Assembly: GCF_001552075.1 (NCBI RefSeq)
Contig: NZ_BCQM01000011.1
Span: 1 to 64,000, forward strand
Reading direction: 5' to 3'
Length of the DNA stretch: 64,000 bases
From: Arthrobacter luteolus NBRC 107841
Lineage (GTDB): Bacteria; Actinomycetota; Actinomycetes; Actinomycetales; Micrococcaceae
Shown here: positions 42,837 to 52,146 of the stretch, piece after piece
Numbering within the stretch: the first letter of the stretch is position 1
How the letters are laid out: every line of letters begins with the position of its first letter
Notes under the pieces: model-generated
The model's input: the letters and a program-made list of their open reading frames with translations, nothing else
The model's database searches: none
Told to the model about the DNA's origin: nothing
Translations under genes and position numbers: made by a program

Positions 42837-44168
42837 GTGACTGAAACCAACACTAAACCGGGGGAACGCGGCGCGCCCGTGACCATCTCCGGAAAGGACG
42901 CGGGCACCATTGCCCGGGCGTCCTTCGTCGGCACCGCCCTGGAATGGTACGACTACTACCTCTTTGGCACTGCCGCGGCGCTGGTCTTCAACCGGCTCTT
43001 CTTCACCACCATGGACCCCACGGCTGCGCTGCTGGCCTCCTTCGCCACCTTCGGTGTTGGCTTCGCTGCCCGGCCCATCGGCGCGGTCCTCTTCGGCTAC
43101 ATCGGTGACCGCTATGGCCGCCGGCCCGCCCTGCTGGCAACCATCGTGATGATCGGCATCGCCACCGGCCTCATCGGCTTCCTGCCGGACTTCGGCACCA
43201 TCGGTCTTGCCGCTCCGATTCTCCTGGCCGTCCTGCGCCTGGTGCAGGGCCTCGCCGTCGGCGGCGAATGGGGCGGCGCCGTGACCATGGCGATCGAGCA
43301 CGCGCCGGTGGAGAAGCGCGGGCGCTTCGCTGCACTGGTCCAGGTTGGTTCCCCCGTTGGCACCCTGCTTTCAGCCGGAGCGTTCTCGCTGGTGCTCCTG
43401 TTCCCCTCCGAGACCTTTGATGCCTGGGGCTGGCGCATTCCCTTCCTGATGGCCTTCCCGCTGCTGCTGGTTGCCCTTTGGATCCGCGTGAGGGTTGAGG
43501 AATCCCCGATCTTCAAGGACCTGCTGGCGCAGGAAGAAACGGCCAAGGTTCCGGCCCTGGATGTGTTCCGCAACGCCGGCGGCCGCCTGGTCGTCGCTGT
43601 GATGGCTGCACTGCTCGGTGTGGGCGGCTTCTACATGATCACCACCTTCATCGTCAGCTACGGCTCCAACACCCTGGGCGTTGACCGCCAGGTGATGGTC
43701 AATGCCACGCTGATTGCTGCCGTTGCCCAGATCTTCGTAACCGTTGCAATGGGCCGGCTGGCCGAGAAGATCGGTCCGGGCAAGGTCACCATGTGGGGCG
43801 GCATCCTCACCGCCGCGGCCTCGTTCCCGATCTTCGCGATGGTGGACACCAAGTCCCCCCTGATGATCACGCTGGCAATCACGCTGGGCATTGTCCTGAT
43901 CGCAGTGGCGTACGCGGTCAACGGAGCGCTGCTGACTGAACTGTTCCCGCCGAAACTGCGGTACTCCGGTGTGGCCCTTGGCTACAACATCGCCGGCGCC
44001 ACCAGCGGGTTTATGCCGCTGCTGGCAACCGCCATGCTTGGCTTCTCCGGCAACCAGTCCTGGGGCGCGGCGCTGATCCTCGTGCTTATTGCACTGATCA
44101 CCGCGGTGGGCGGTTTCCTGGGCGAACGCCTCCGGGTGCAGGACAAGCGGATCGTTGCCGCTGACTAA
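42837..44168 (+). CDS. MHS-family MFS permease
   Basis: 443 residues from a GTG start with AAAGG upstream. MHS signatures: GTALEWYDYYLFGTAAALVF, YIGDRYGRRPALL and the LAVGGEWGGAVTMAIEHAP helix-5 motif. Twelve helices. It lies 151 bp after the PucR gene and probably imports the compound processed by the amidohydrolase and M20 amidase. Ends at a strong terminator. Confidence 0.92.
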   Translation: MTETNTKPGERGAPVTISGKDAGTIARASFVGTALEWYDYYLFGTAAALVFNRLFFTTMDPTAALLASFATFGVGFAARPIGAVLFGYIGDRYGRRPALLATIVMIGIATGLIGFLPDFGTIGLAAPILLAVLRLVQGLAVGGEWGGAVTMAIEHAPVEKRGRFAALVQVGSPVGTLLSAGAFSLVLLFPSETFDAWGWRIPFLMAFPLLLVALWIRVRVEESPIFKDLLAQEETAKVPALDVFRNAGGRLVVAVMAALLGVGGFYMITTFIVSYGSNTLGVDRQVMVNATLIAAVAQIFVTVAMGRLAEKIGPGKVTMWGGILTAAASFPIFAMVDTKSPLMITLAITLGIVLIAVAYAVNGALLTELFPPKLRYSGVALGYNIAGATSGFMPLLATAMLGFSGNQSWGAALILVLIALITAVGGFLGERLRVQDKRIVAAD

Positions 44169-44205
44169 AACCAGCTGAACCGGCGCCGGGAAGCGCTCAA
44201 AATCC

Positions 44206-44248
44206 GGCCGGCAGGAACTGTCCCCCCATGCAGTTCCTGCCGGCCTTT
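44206..44248 (+). terminator. Intrinsic terminator after the MHS permease
   Basis: Perfect 15-bp stem (44206-44220 with 44231-44245), 10-nt loop CCCC-rich, followed by TTT. Confidence 0.85.
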
Positions 44249-44318
44249 CCCATGCCCGGCCGGTGGCTGGCGGTCCGGTTAGCATGTTCCATAAACGTCC
44301 ATGCTGGGAGGTATCCGG

Positions 44319-44927
44319 ATGTCTGGAGCTGGGACCGCCCCGGGCGCGCCCGCGGGAGCCGGGGCGGATGACCGGAAGCGTGCCGACGCGCGCCGGAACA
44401 TCGAGGCCATTGTTGAGGCGGCAACCCGCCTGCTGGCCGTCGATCCGGATGCCAGCGTGAGTGAGATCGCGAAGGCGGCCGGGGTTGGCCGGGTGACGCT
44501 CTACGGCCATTTCGCCACCCGGTCGGAGCTGGTCCGTGAGGTGGTTGACCGCGCTATCGCGCAGACCGATACCTCGCTCGCCGGAGCTGATTTCGACGGC
44601 GATCCCCGCGGGGCGCTTGGGCGGCTGCTGGAAATGAGCTGGCAGCTGACCCACCGCTTCGGTGCCCTGGTGGTGGCGGCTTCCGGCACGCTACCGCCGG
44701 AAGAGATCAGGCGGGCCCATGACCAGCCGGCCGAGCGGGTCCGGCTGCTGCTTGAACGCGGACGCATCGACGGAAGTTTCCGGGCTGACATGCCCATCGA
44801 ATGGCAGATCAGTGTGATTCAGGCCGTCCTGCACGGCGCTTCCGCTGCCGTGCACCGCGCTGAGATCACGGCGGATGAGGCGCCGGAGCTGGTGCGCAGC
44901 ACGGTCCTCGCTGCGCTTGCCGGTTAG
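44319..44927 (+). CDS. TetR-family transcriptional regulator
   Basis: 202 residues. The DNA-binding domain covers residues 30-75 (IEAIVEAATRLLAVDPDASV, SEIAKAAGVGRVTLYGHFAT) after a Gly/Ala-rich N-terminal extension. The ATG follows GGGAGG. It is 115 bp upstream of a DHA2 efflux gene on the same strand, the usual layout for a repressor of drug export. Confidence 0.93.
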   Translation: MSGAGTAPGAPAGAGADDRKRADARRNIEAIVEAATRLLAVDPDASVSEIAKAAGVGRVTLYGHFATRSELVREVVDRAIAQTDTSLAGADFDGDPRGALGRLLEMSWQLTHRFGALVVAASGTLPPEEIRRAHDQPAERVRLLLERGRIDGSFRADMPIEWQISVIQAVLHGASAAVHRAEITADEAPELVRSTVLAALAG

Positions 44928-44976
44928 CCTTGCCTGCCGGAACCACACGGCGCCGGTCTTCCGGAAACCTCTTGTT

Positions 44977-44990
44977 GAACACCCCTGTTC
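44977..44990. promoter_or_regulatory. Candidate TetR operator before the efflux gene
   Basis: GAACA-CCCC-TGTTC is a perfect 5-bp inverted repeat, extending to 6 of 7 with the next bases, in the gap between the TetR and efflux genes. A second weak dyad GGAC...GTCC lies 10 bp further. Confidence 0.4.
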
Positions 44991-45042
44991 GAGTTACGTT
45001 GGACCGTGCATCACAGTCCAGCATGCTGAGAGGGTGTTTGAG

Positions 45043-46476
45043 ATGCAGTCCTTCGATAACTCAGAGCGAAATTCGGGGACCAATGCAGGGCCGGGCCCGG
45101 CGGCCGCCGAGCCGGCCGCGGCTGGCTCTCCCCGGCGCTGGCGGACATTGTGGCTGCTGGGCGTAGCGCAGCTGATGCTGATCGTGGATGTCACGGTTGT
45201 TGCCGTCGCGCTGCCGGCCATGCAGGCCGACCTGGGCCTGGACCGGGCCGGACTGGCGTGGGTCGCGAGCATTTACGCCCTGGTGTTCGGCGGGCTGATG
45301 CTGCTGGGCGGAAAGGCTGCTGACATCCTGGGCCCCCGCAGGGTGGTGCTGGCCGGTCTGGGCCTGTTCACCGCGGCGTCGCTGCTCGCGGGACTGGCGG
45401 CGGGACCGGAAGTCCTGTTGACTGCGCGGACGCTGCAGGGGGTGGGGGCCGCAGCGATGTCGCCGGCGGCACTTTCGGTGATCGCCCGGACCTTCACCGG
45501 GGATGAACTGGCCCGTGCGCTCGGTGTCTGGTCCGCCCTCGGCGGAGCGGGGGCGGCCCTGGGTGTGCTCTTTGGCGGAGTGCTGACGGCGGGTCCCGGC
45601 TGGCCCTGGGTGTTCTTCATCAACGTCCCGGTGGGATTGGTGCTGCTGGTGTGCCTGGCGCGGTGGATCAAGCCGCTGCCGGGTTCCGGTGGCCGTCTCG
45701 ACGTTGTGGGGGCAGCCCTGGTGACCGCAGCGACGGCAGGGGTGGTCTACGGACTGGTCTCCGCGGGCGATTACGGCTGGGCCAGCGCCCAGACCCTTCT
45801 CCCGGCGGCTGCCGGCCTGATCGGCTACGTGCTGTTCTGGCAGCGGATCCGGCGGGCTGCCGCACCGCTGGTTGACCCGGCGATGCTCCGGCGGCGTCCG
45901 GTGCTCCGCGGCCTTGGCCTGATCTTCGTAGCCACGGCGCTGATGATCTCGGTGTTCTTCCTGGGCTCCTTCGTACTGCAGAACCTGCACGGATTCACGG
46001 CGCTGGAGACCGGACTGGCCTTCCTCCCCGTGGCGCTCGGGACCATCCTCGGCTCCAACCTGGCCGGACGGGTGCTGCCAGGCTGGGGAATCCGCGCCGT
46101 CTCCGTGGCCGGCCTGCTGATCGCGGGCACCGGACTGGCAGCGGCCGCAGGGATCTTCTCCATGACGGTGCTCATTGTGGCCACCAGCGTGGCCGGGTTC
46201 GGCATCGGCGCCGTGTTCGTCGCCGCCGCCGGCAGCCTGTTCTCGGTAGTGCAGCCGCAGGAGGCGGGAGTTGCCTCCGGGGCGCTGAGCACCTTCCATG
46301 AGTTCGGTGCCGCCGCCGGAGTCTCCGCGGTTTCAAGTATTGCGGCCGGGCTGCTGATCCCGCAGTTTGAGGTCTTCGCAGCAGGCTACTGGTTCGCTGC
46401 GGCTGTCGCTGCCGCGGCCTGCCTCGCGGCCCTGGCCTGGCCGCGGGAGAACGCTGCCCCGGCAATACCCGGGTGA
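45043..46476 (+). CDS. DHA2-family (14-helix) MFS drug exporter
   Basis: 477 residues. DHA2 features: LMLIVDVTVVAVALPAMQAD (motif D1), GGKAADILGPRRVVLAGLGL (motif A), LLTARTLQGVGAAAMSPAAL (motif B) and GVLTAGPGWPWVFFINVPVG (motif C of antiporters). It exports hydrophobic compounds in exchange for protons. The preceding TetR protein is the likely repressor. ATG chosen with GAGAGGG upstream. Confidence 0.92.
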   Translation: MQSFDNSERNSGTNAGPGPAAAEPAAAGSPRRWRTLWLLGVAQLMLIVDVTVVAVALPAMQADLGLDRAGLAWVASIYALVFGGLMLLGGKAADILGPRRVVLAGLGLFTAASLLAGLAAGPEVLLTARTLQGVGAAAMSPAALSVIARTFTGDELARALGVWSALGGAGAALGVLFGGVLTAGPGWPWVFFINVPVGLVLLVCLARWIKPLPGSGGRLDVVGAALVTAATAGVVYGLVSAGDYGWASAQTLLPAAAGLIGYVLFWQRIRRAAAPLVDPAMLRRRPVLRGLGLIFVATALMISVFFLGSFVLQNLHGFTALETGLAFLPVALGTILGSNLAGRVLPGWGIRAVSVAGLLIAGTGLAAAAGIFSMTVLIVATSVAGFGIGAVFVAAAGSLFSVVQPQEAGVASGALSTFHEFGAAAGVSAVSSIAAGLLIPQFEVFAAGYWFAAAVAAAACLAALAWPRENAAPAIPG

Positions 46477-46546
46477 CGCCGGTTGGCGGCACAGGCTGGT
46501 GACACCGCCAGCTGGCCGGCCAGCTGGGCGAATCAGATGCCGCAGG

Positions 46547-47125
46547 TCAGATATTCAGGTCCAGCCGCATCAGGACGCGGGGGAACCCGTTCAGGACGGA
46601 CGTTGTCTGCGCAGCCTTGGTGAACCCGGCCGCTTCGAAGAGGCTGCGGGTGCCCACGTAGGCCATGGTGAGATCGACTTTCGCGCCGCGGTTATCCACC
46701 GGGTAGGCTTCCACGGCTGGCGCCCCGGCGGCCCGGGCAAAGTCCACGGCTCCGGCCACCAGGGCATGGGAAATACCCTGGCCCCGGTGTCCGGGACGGA
46801 CCCGGATGCACCACAGGGACCACACCGCGGCGTCGTCGACGTGCGGTATCTTCCGGCTCTTGGCAAAGGAGGTATCCGACCGCGGATGGATGGCAGCCCA
46901 GCCCACCGGCTCGCCGCCGTCGTACGCCAGGACTCCCGGCGGCGGGTCTTCCCGGACCAGCTCCCGGACCCGTTCGCCCCGCGCCGTCCGCACCAGCGCC
47001 TGGTTTTCCTTGGACGCCGTCAGGCGGTAACTCAGGCACCAGCAGACGTTGGCGTCCGGAGACCTGGGACCCAGGACGGCAGCCGTGTCGTCGAAGTCGG
47101 TGGCGGGGCGGACCTGGATAGCCAT
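46547..47125 (-). CDS. GNAT-family N-acetyltransferase
   Basis: 192 residues. N-terminal IQVRPATDFDDTAAVLGPRS, a Cys/Trp-rich strand (ANVCWCLSYRLTASKE), the acetyl-CoA loop VRPGHRGQGISHALVAGAVD and a C-terminal FEAAGFTKAAQTTSVLNGFP identify a GNAT fold of the subgroup with a CWCLSY element. TAGGGT ends 6 nt before the ATG, so the mRNA may be leaderless; an in-frame GTG lies two codons upstream. Confidence 0.88.
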   Translation of the reverse strand: MAIQVRPATDFDDTAAVLGPRSPDANVCWCLSYRLTASKENQALVRTARGERVRELVREDPPPGVLAYDGGEPVGWAAIHPRSDTSFAKSRKIPHVDDAAVWSLWCIRVRPGHRGQGISHALVAGAVDFARAAGAPAVEAYPVDNRGAKVDLTMAYVGTRSLFEAAGFTKAAQTTSVLNGFPRVLMRLDLNI

Positions 47126-47249
47126 GCGCACACCCTACTCCGGAACAGCAGCGAAGCTGAGAAACCCCGTGGAACGGGCTAGACTAGCCGGTTCACCGTG
47201 GCAGACGGACTGCCCGGTGCCGATGCAGCAGCCAAAGAAAAGAGAACCC

Positions 47250-47711
47250 ATGTTTGCCGCTGGAGCGTCCATTACCGAGATTGAGCAGGACGTCGAGGAA
47301 ATGATCGTGGGGCTGGTCCACCGGCTGGGGGACCTGGCCGATGCGGACCCGGATCCGGTGGGCGCCCAGGAGCGGGCCTACATCAAGGCTTTTTCTGATG
47401 TCCGGGCCAACAGCTCGATGGATCAGGCAGCCCTGCTGGCCACCGCCGTCGGGCGTCCCAACCTGGCGGAATCCCTGCTGTACCTCAACCGCCGGCTGGA
47501 CGAGGCGAACCTGGGCCCGCGGGACCCGGCCGGCATCATCGGCGTCGTTATCCGGCTGGCCATGGACGGACTGTGGGTCAGCGACATCCTGGACTCCAGC
47601 CGCTTCACCCGGGCCGAACGGGACCGGATCACCAACCTGCTCACCGCACTGTCCCGGCTCAGCGACGAGCGGATGACGGAGCTCCTGCCGGAGTGCGCCG
47701 CCACCCGCTAG
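47250..47711 (+). CDS. Orphan TetR C-terminal-like (ligand-binding) domain protein
   Basis: 153 residues, all helical. Segments DQAALLATAVGRPNLAESLL and GVVIRLAMDGLWVSDILDSS match the C-terminal ligand-binding half seen in TetR_C_37-type regulators. No helix-turn-helix precedes it: the start at 47250 gives MFAAGASITEIEQDVEEMIV, and sequence further upstream in the same frame is not DNA-binding-like. It may be a decayed regulator or an independent sensor/antiactivator. Confidence 0.65.
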   Translation: MFAAGASITEIEQDVEEMIVGLVHRLGDLADADPDPVGAQERAYIKAFSDVRANSSMDQAALLATAVGRPNLAESLLYLNRRLDEANLGPRDPAGIIGVVIRLAMDGLWVSDILDSSRFTRAERDRITNLLTALSRLSDERMTELLPECAATR

Positions 47712-47714
47712 CGG

Positions 47715-48518
47715 CTACTTCTTGTCGTCGCCGTTGAGGCGCTGGGAAAGATAAACCGGGATCATTGAGAGCAGGATCAGCACCGCGGCAATTACGTTGA
47801 CCACCGGGGCCTGGTTGGGCCGGGCCATGTTGTTGAAGATCCAGATCGGCAGGGTTTCGGTGCCCGGGGGAGCGGTGAAGGTGGTGACCACCACTTCGTC
47901 GAAGCTGAGCGCGAAGGCGAGCAGGCCGCCCGCCACGAACGCCGAGCGGAAGCCCGGGAACGTCACGCCGAAGAAGGTTTTCACCACGTTGGCACCCATG
48001 TCCATGGCCGCTTCCTCCAGGCCGCGGTTCATCCGGCCCAGCCGGGCCTGCACGTTGTTGAACACCATCACGATGCAGAATGTCGCATGGCCCACGATCA
48101 CCGAGAACAGCCCCAGCCCGATGCCGAGCGGTTCCAGCACGGTCTTGAACGTGTTGTTCAGGGCGACGCCGGTGACGATGCCGGGCAGTGCGATGGGCAG
48201 CACCACCAGCAGGTTGATCGTGTTTTTGCCGAAGAAGTCGTACCGGGACAGGGCGAACGCGACCATGGTGCCCAGCAGCAGGGCGATCACCGTGGCGACG
48301 GACGCGACCTTCAGCGAGGTCCACAGTGCCTCGCGGACGCCGTCGTTATGCCAGGCGGCGACCCACCAGCGGGTGGTGAACTCCTTAATCGGAAACGCCC
48401 CGGAGGTGGTTGCGTTGAACGAGTTGGCGATGACCAGCAGCAGCGGCAGGTAGATCGCGGCCATCACCAGTCCGGCGAAAACGCGGAGGGTGATCTTGGC
48501 GGAAGCGGAAAGCCTCAT
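47715..48518 (-). CDS. Polyamine-type ABC permease (PotC-like)
   Basis: 267 residues, six helices, with the EAA loop (RGLEEAAMDMGANVVKTFFG) that contacts the ATPase. N-terminal LRVFAGLVMAAIYLPLLLVI is typical of PotC/AfuB-like permeases. Last gene of the potA-D-B-C-like set, 9 bp after the PotB-like gene. Confidence 0.93.
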   Translation of the reverse strand: MRLSASAKITLRVFAGLVMAAIYLPLLLVIANSFNATTSGAFPIKEFTTRWWVAAWHNDGVREALWTSLKVASVATVIALLLGTMVAFALSRYDFFGKNTINLLVVLPIALPGIVTGVALNNTFKTVLEPLGIGLGLFSVIVGHATFCIVMVFNNVQARLGRMNRGLEEAAMDMGANVVKTFFGVTFPGFRSAFVAGGLLAFALSFDEVVVTTFTAPPGTETLPIWIFNNMARPNQAPVVNVIAAVLILLSMIPVYLSQRLNGDDKK

Positions 48519-48527
48519 GGCAGTCTC

Positions 48528-49454
48528 CTACAGTTGCTTCAGGGCGCCGGACTTGCGGGCCAGGAACAGGTAAAGCACGACGACGATGATCGGCACGGTG
48601 CCGAAGGCTGCGGCGAGCGGCGGGTTGAGGTTGATGTTGGAGGCGATCACGGTGCCGATCACCTGGGTCTTGCCGCCCACGAACTGGGCGGCGATGTAGT
48701 CGCCCAGGCTCAGCGAGAACGTGAAGATGGACCCCGCCACAAAGGCAGGTTTCAGCAGCGGCACTGCCACGGTCCACACCGTGGACCAGGCCTTGGCACC
48801 GAGGTCAGCGGAGGCGTCGAAGAGACTGTCCGGGATCTGCCGGAAGGCGTTGTAGACCGGCACGGCCATGTACGGGAACCAGAGATAGGCCAGGGTGATG
48901 ATCAGCGCGGCGGTGCCGTAACCCGGGCCGGACATGCCCAGCGGGGCCAGCAGCCAGTCCAGCGGCCCGCCGGAGGAGAACGTGATCCGCCAGGAGAAGA
49001 CCTTGACCAGGTACCCGGCCCACAGCGGCAGCGTGATGCCGATGGCGAAAACGGCGCGCATCCGCGGGGAAGCGACCTTCGCCATGTAGAGGCCCAGCGG
49101 CAGCGCGAGCGCGGCGCAGAGCACGGTCACGGCCAGGGCAATCCCGATGGTCCGCAGGGCGGTCTGCTGGTAGGCGGGGACGGTGAGGATTTCAGTGAAG
49201 TTCTCCAGCGTGAACGCCGGGATGACCTTTGACGTGAAGCTGTCCGTCGTCCAGAAAGCGGTGATGAACAGCAGGATCAGTGACCCGATGTAGAGCACAC
49301 CCAGCCAGGTCAGCGGCAGCAGGAGCAGCCCGGTCAGCCGGGCCCTGGGCCGGGCGTAGAGCAGGCGGGAGACGCGGTCGCCCAGGCTGTTCCGGGGCGG
49401 CGCCGGGGGCGCATCGGGAGCGGATGGGGGTGGGGTTCGTTCGGTTACTGCCAT
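48528..49454 (-). CDS. Polyamine-type ABC permease (PotB-like)
   Basis: 308 residues. A proline-rich cytosolic N-terminus is followed by six helices and the EAA loop (FDASADLGAKAWSTVWTVAV). FTLENFTEILTVPAYQQTAL is a PotB-like periplasmic segment. It forms the channel with the PotC-like protein. Confidence 0.93.
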   Translation of the reverse strand: MAVTERTPPPSAPDAPPAPPRNSLGDRVSRLLYARPRARLTGLLLLPLTWLGVLYIGSLILLFITAFWTTDSFTSKVIPAFTLENFTEILTVPAYQQTALRTIGIALAVTVLCAALALPLGLYMAKVASPRMRAVFAIGITLPLWAGYLVKVFSWRITFSSGGPLDWLLAPLGMSGPGYGTAALIITLAYLWFPYMAVPVYNAFRQIPDSLFDASADLGAKAWSTVWTVAVPLLKPAFVAGSIFTFSLSLGDYIAAQFVGGKTQVIGTVIASNINLNPPLAAAFGTVPIIVVVLYLFLARKSGALKQL

Positions 49455-49542
49455 GGCGCTTTCCGGCGGATGCTCCGCCGATTCTCCTCTGTGGCCGGAT
49501 CTGTGGGACGTAGGGCCGCGTGCGCGGCTGTGAGGGGTCTGG

Positions 49543-49579
49543 CCGGTGGGCGGCGGCTGTTCGGGCCGCCGCCCACCGG
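49543..49579 (-). promoter_or_regulatory. Strong hairpin between binding-protein and permease genes
   Basis: Perfect 14-bp stem (49543-49556 with 49566-49579), 9-nt loop, 20 nt after the binding-protein stop. There is no U-tract, so it is more likely a 3' stabiliser or partial attenuator that lets the binding protein be made in excess over the permeases. Confidence 0.6.
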
Positions 49580-49599
49580 TACGCAGGGCTTCGGTGGTG

Positions 49600-50799
49600 C
49601 TAGCCCTTGATCTCGGTCCAGGCCTTGGTCCAGTCCTGGTAGTTGGTGCAGGTGGCGTCCGTACGGCCGTCAACGCACTGCTCCACCGGGGTGGTCCACA
49701 TCCAAACCTGCTTGTAGTACTCCTCGTCCGTGGCGAAGAAGGTCTCGCAGTGAGCCGCGTTGGCTTCGGATCCTTCACAGGCGAGGGCGTTGGCGGGAGC
49801 CATGCCGAAGTTCTGCGAAATCTGGGCGTTCACCTCGGCGGAGGAGGCGTAGTCCATCCACTTGTAGGCGCAGTTCGGGTTCTTGGCCTCAGCAGCGATC
49901 ATCCAGGTGTCGGACCAGCCGGTGGCGCCTTCCTTCGGCAGCACGGACTCGACGGTGGCGCCGTCGCCCTGCGCCAGGTTCACGATGACCTGCCAGCCGG
50001 TACCCATGTGGGCGGTGCCGGAGGAGATGGAGCTGACGGCCTTGAGTGCGTCGTTCCAGTACTCGCCCACCATGCCGTTCTGGGTCTTGAGCAGGTCGAC
50101 GGCGGCAGCGAGCTGGTCGGCGTCCAGCGCGTACGGGTTGGTGATGCCCAGGTCCGGCTGCGTGGCCATCAGGTACACGGCGGCGTCGGCAATGTAGATC
50201 GGGGAATCGTAGGCCATGGTCTTTCCGGCGTACTCACTGTCCTCTTCCCACAGCGGGGCCCAGGAATCCGGGGCCTGCGCAACGTGCTCGGTGTTGTACA
50301 TCAGCACGTTGGCGCCGCGGCCGATCGGTACGCCGTAGCTCTGGCCGTTCAGCGTGTCATAGACCTGGCCCTTGAGCCCTTCGACGATGTTGCCGAAGTT
50401 CGGAATGAGTTCCGTGTTGATCGGGGCAACGTCGCCGCCGGCAATCAGGCGGAGCGATGCGTCGCCGGAGGCGGAGACCAGATCGTATTCGCCGCTGCGC
50501 ATGAGCTGGACCATCTCATCGGAGGTGGCGCCGACCTTGCGGTTCACCTGGCATTTTGTCTCTGCTTCGAAGGCGCTGACCCAGTCGGCGTCGGGATTGG
50601 TGGAGCCGTCCTCCACGAAGCCGGCCCAGGCGATGATGTTGACCTGGCCTTCGCTTTCGCCGACCTCGCTGGCCATGGGCAGGTCCGGAACCTGGATGCC
50701 GGTCGAGGACGAATCGGAGGCGGCGCCGCCGCCGCAGCCGGCCAAAACCAGCGAGAGTGAGGCGAGGGCTGCCAACGGCAGTGCCTTGGTGATCTTCAT
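49600..50799 (-). CDS. Polyamine-type ABC substrate-binding lipoprotein (PotD-like)
   Basis: 399 residues. Signal peptide with lipobox LAGC (ALASLSLVLAGCGGG). The PotD/spermidine-binding fold is visible in VNIIAWAGFVEDGS, GEYDLVSASGDASLRLIAGG, SYGVPIGRGANVLMYNTEHV and AKNPNCAYKWMDYASSAEVN. GAAAGG precedes the ATG. It captures a cationic amine such as putrescine or spermidine; specificity is inferred from the family. Confidence 0.92.
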   Translation of the reverse strand: MKITKALPLAALASLSLVLAGCGGGAASDSSSTGIQVPDLPMASEVGESEGQVNIIAWAGFVEDGSTNPDADWVSAFEAETKCQVNRKVGATSDEMVQLMRSGEYDLVSASGDASLRLIAGGDVAPINTELIPNFGNIVEGLKGQVYDTLNGQSYGVPIGRGANVLMYNTEHVAQAPDSWAPLWEEDSEYAGKTMAYDSPIYIADAAVYLMATQPDLGITNPYALDADQLAAAVDLLKTQNGMVGEYWNDALKAVSSISSGTAHMGTGWQVIVNLAQGDGATVESVLPKEGATGWSDTWMIAAEAKNPNCAYKWMDYASSAEVNAQISQNFGMAPANALACEGSEANAAHCETFFATDEEYYKQVWMWTTPVEQCVDGRTDATCTNYQDWTKAWTEIKG

Positions 50800-50914
50800 G
50801 GGAGAACCTTTCATAGTGGGTGCGGGTGAAACGTGGTGCTGGAAGCCGGTGGTGGCTGGCTGGGTCTGAGGTGGAGGTGAAACCACTGGGCGGTATGACT
50901 AACTGACGGTTGTA

Positions 50915-51979
50915 CTAACTGACGGCGAAGTTAAAGCGGGAAGGCCACTGGAGTTCGACGGCGTCGCCGCGGCCGCAGGCGGTGGCCCGGGAATCGTTCT
51001 GCTCCTGGACGATCAGCCGGTCCCCGGTTTCCGTGGTGGCCACGTACCGGGTGGTGGGGCCGGTGTAGACGATTTCTTCAATCCGGGCGGAGACGGTGGA
51101 GAAGCCGTCCGGAGCCAGGCTTCCCGGAGCGGCGATGTGGATCCGTTCCGGGCGGATGCTCACCAGTGCATCGCTGCCTGTGAGCCGCTTGGCGAGGGTG
51201 CCCTCGACCAGGTTGGTGCTGCCCAGGAAGGTCGCCACGAACCGGGTGGCCGGACGCTCGTACAGGTCTTCCGGGCTGCCGACCTGCTCGATGCCGCCGT
51301 CGTTAAACACGGCGACGCGGTCTGAGAGGGTTAGTGCCTCTTCCTGGTCGTGGGTTACGAAGACGAAGGTGATGCCAACTTCGCGCTGGATCTGCTTGAG
51401 CTCGATCTGCATCTGCTCACGCAGCTGCTTGTCCAGTGCCCCGAGCGGCTCATCCAGCAGCAGGACCTGCGGGCGCAGTATCAAGGCCCGGGCCAGGGCG
51501 ATGCGCTGGCGCTGGCCGCCGGACAGTTGGGAAGGCAACCGGTCCGCGACCTGCGGCAGGCGGACCATCTCCAGTGCCTCGGCCACGCGGCGCACACGTT
51601 CCGCCCGCGGAGTCTTGCGCAGCTTCAGTCCATAGCCGACGTTCTGGGCAACGGTCAGGTGTGGAAACAGCGCGTAGTCCTGGAACACGGTGTTCACGTT
51701 CCGCTCGAACGGAGCCTTACCGGTGACATCGGAGCCGTGGAGGTAGATATGGCCGCTGGTCACCGGTTCAAAGCCGGCCACCATGCGCAGCACGGTGGTC
51801 TTGCCGGACCCGGAGGGCCCCAGCAGGGAGAAGAACTCACCCGAGCGGATGTCCAGGTCCAGGTCCTTGACCGCGGAGAAATCGCCGAAGCTCTTGGTCA
51901 CCCGGGACAGGCTGATCGCGGTGCCTGAGGACGCATGGTCCTCGACGGTGGGGGAGATGGGTGCTGTGCTGGCTGGCAC
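50915..51979 (-). CDS. Polyamine-type ABC ATP-binding protein (PotA-like)
   Basis: 354 residues from GTG at 51979, chosen because AAAGGAC lies 6 nt upstream; frames further up lack a signal. Walker [15 protein letters not shown], signature [15 protein letters not shown], Walker B VLLLDEPLGALD and a C-terminal TOBE domain (VSIRPERIHIA). First gene of the transporter operon, divergent from the GntR gene; unlike many loci it precedes the binding-protein gene by 115 bp. Confidence 0.92.
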   Translation of the reverse strand: MPASTAPISPTVEDHASSGTAISLSRVTKSFGDFSAVKDLDLDIRSGEFFSLLGPSGSGKTTVLRMVAGFEPVTSGHIYLHGSDVTGKAPFERNVNTVFQDYALFPHLTVAQNVGYGLKLRKTPRAERVRRVAEALEMVRLPQVADRLPSQLSGGQRQRIALARALILRPQVLLLDEPLGALDKQLREQMQIELKQIQREVGITFVFVTHDQEEALTLSDRVAVFNDGGIEQVGSPEDLYERPATRFVATFLGSTNLVEGTLAKRLTGSDALVSIRPERIHIAAPGSLAPDGFSTVSARIEEIVYTGPTTRYVATTETGDRLIVQEQNDSRATACGRGDAVELQWPSRFNFAVS

Positions 51980-52146
51980 GGAAAGTCCTTTCACTTCAGC
52001 AGGAAGCGCGGAAGCGCAACAAGTAGTAAAGCTATGAAACCAGATGTTATATGTAATTTCCGTCACTTCAGGTAAATTTCTTGTTACGGATGCGCGGCCA
52101 GGGCTTTTGGCGCCCGGCACTCCGCCAAGCTGGAAAGATCGTGAAC

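Noticed and set aside
45061-46299. A 412-codon minus-strand frame opposite the DHA2 exporter
   Set aside because: Gln/His/Arg-rich shadow translation with no domain; the plus-strand frame has all exporter motifs.
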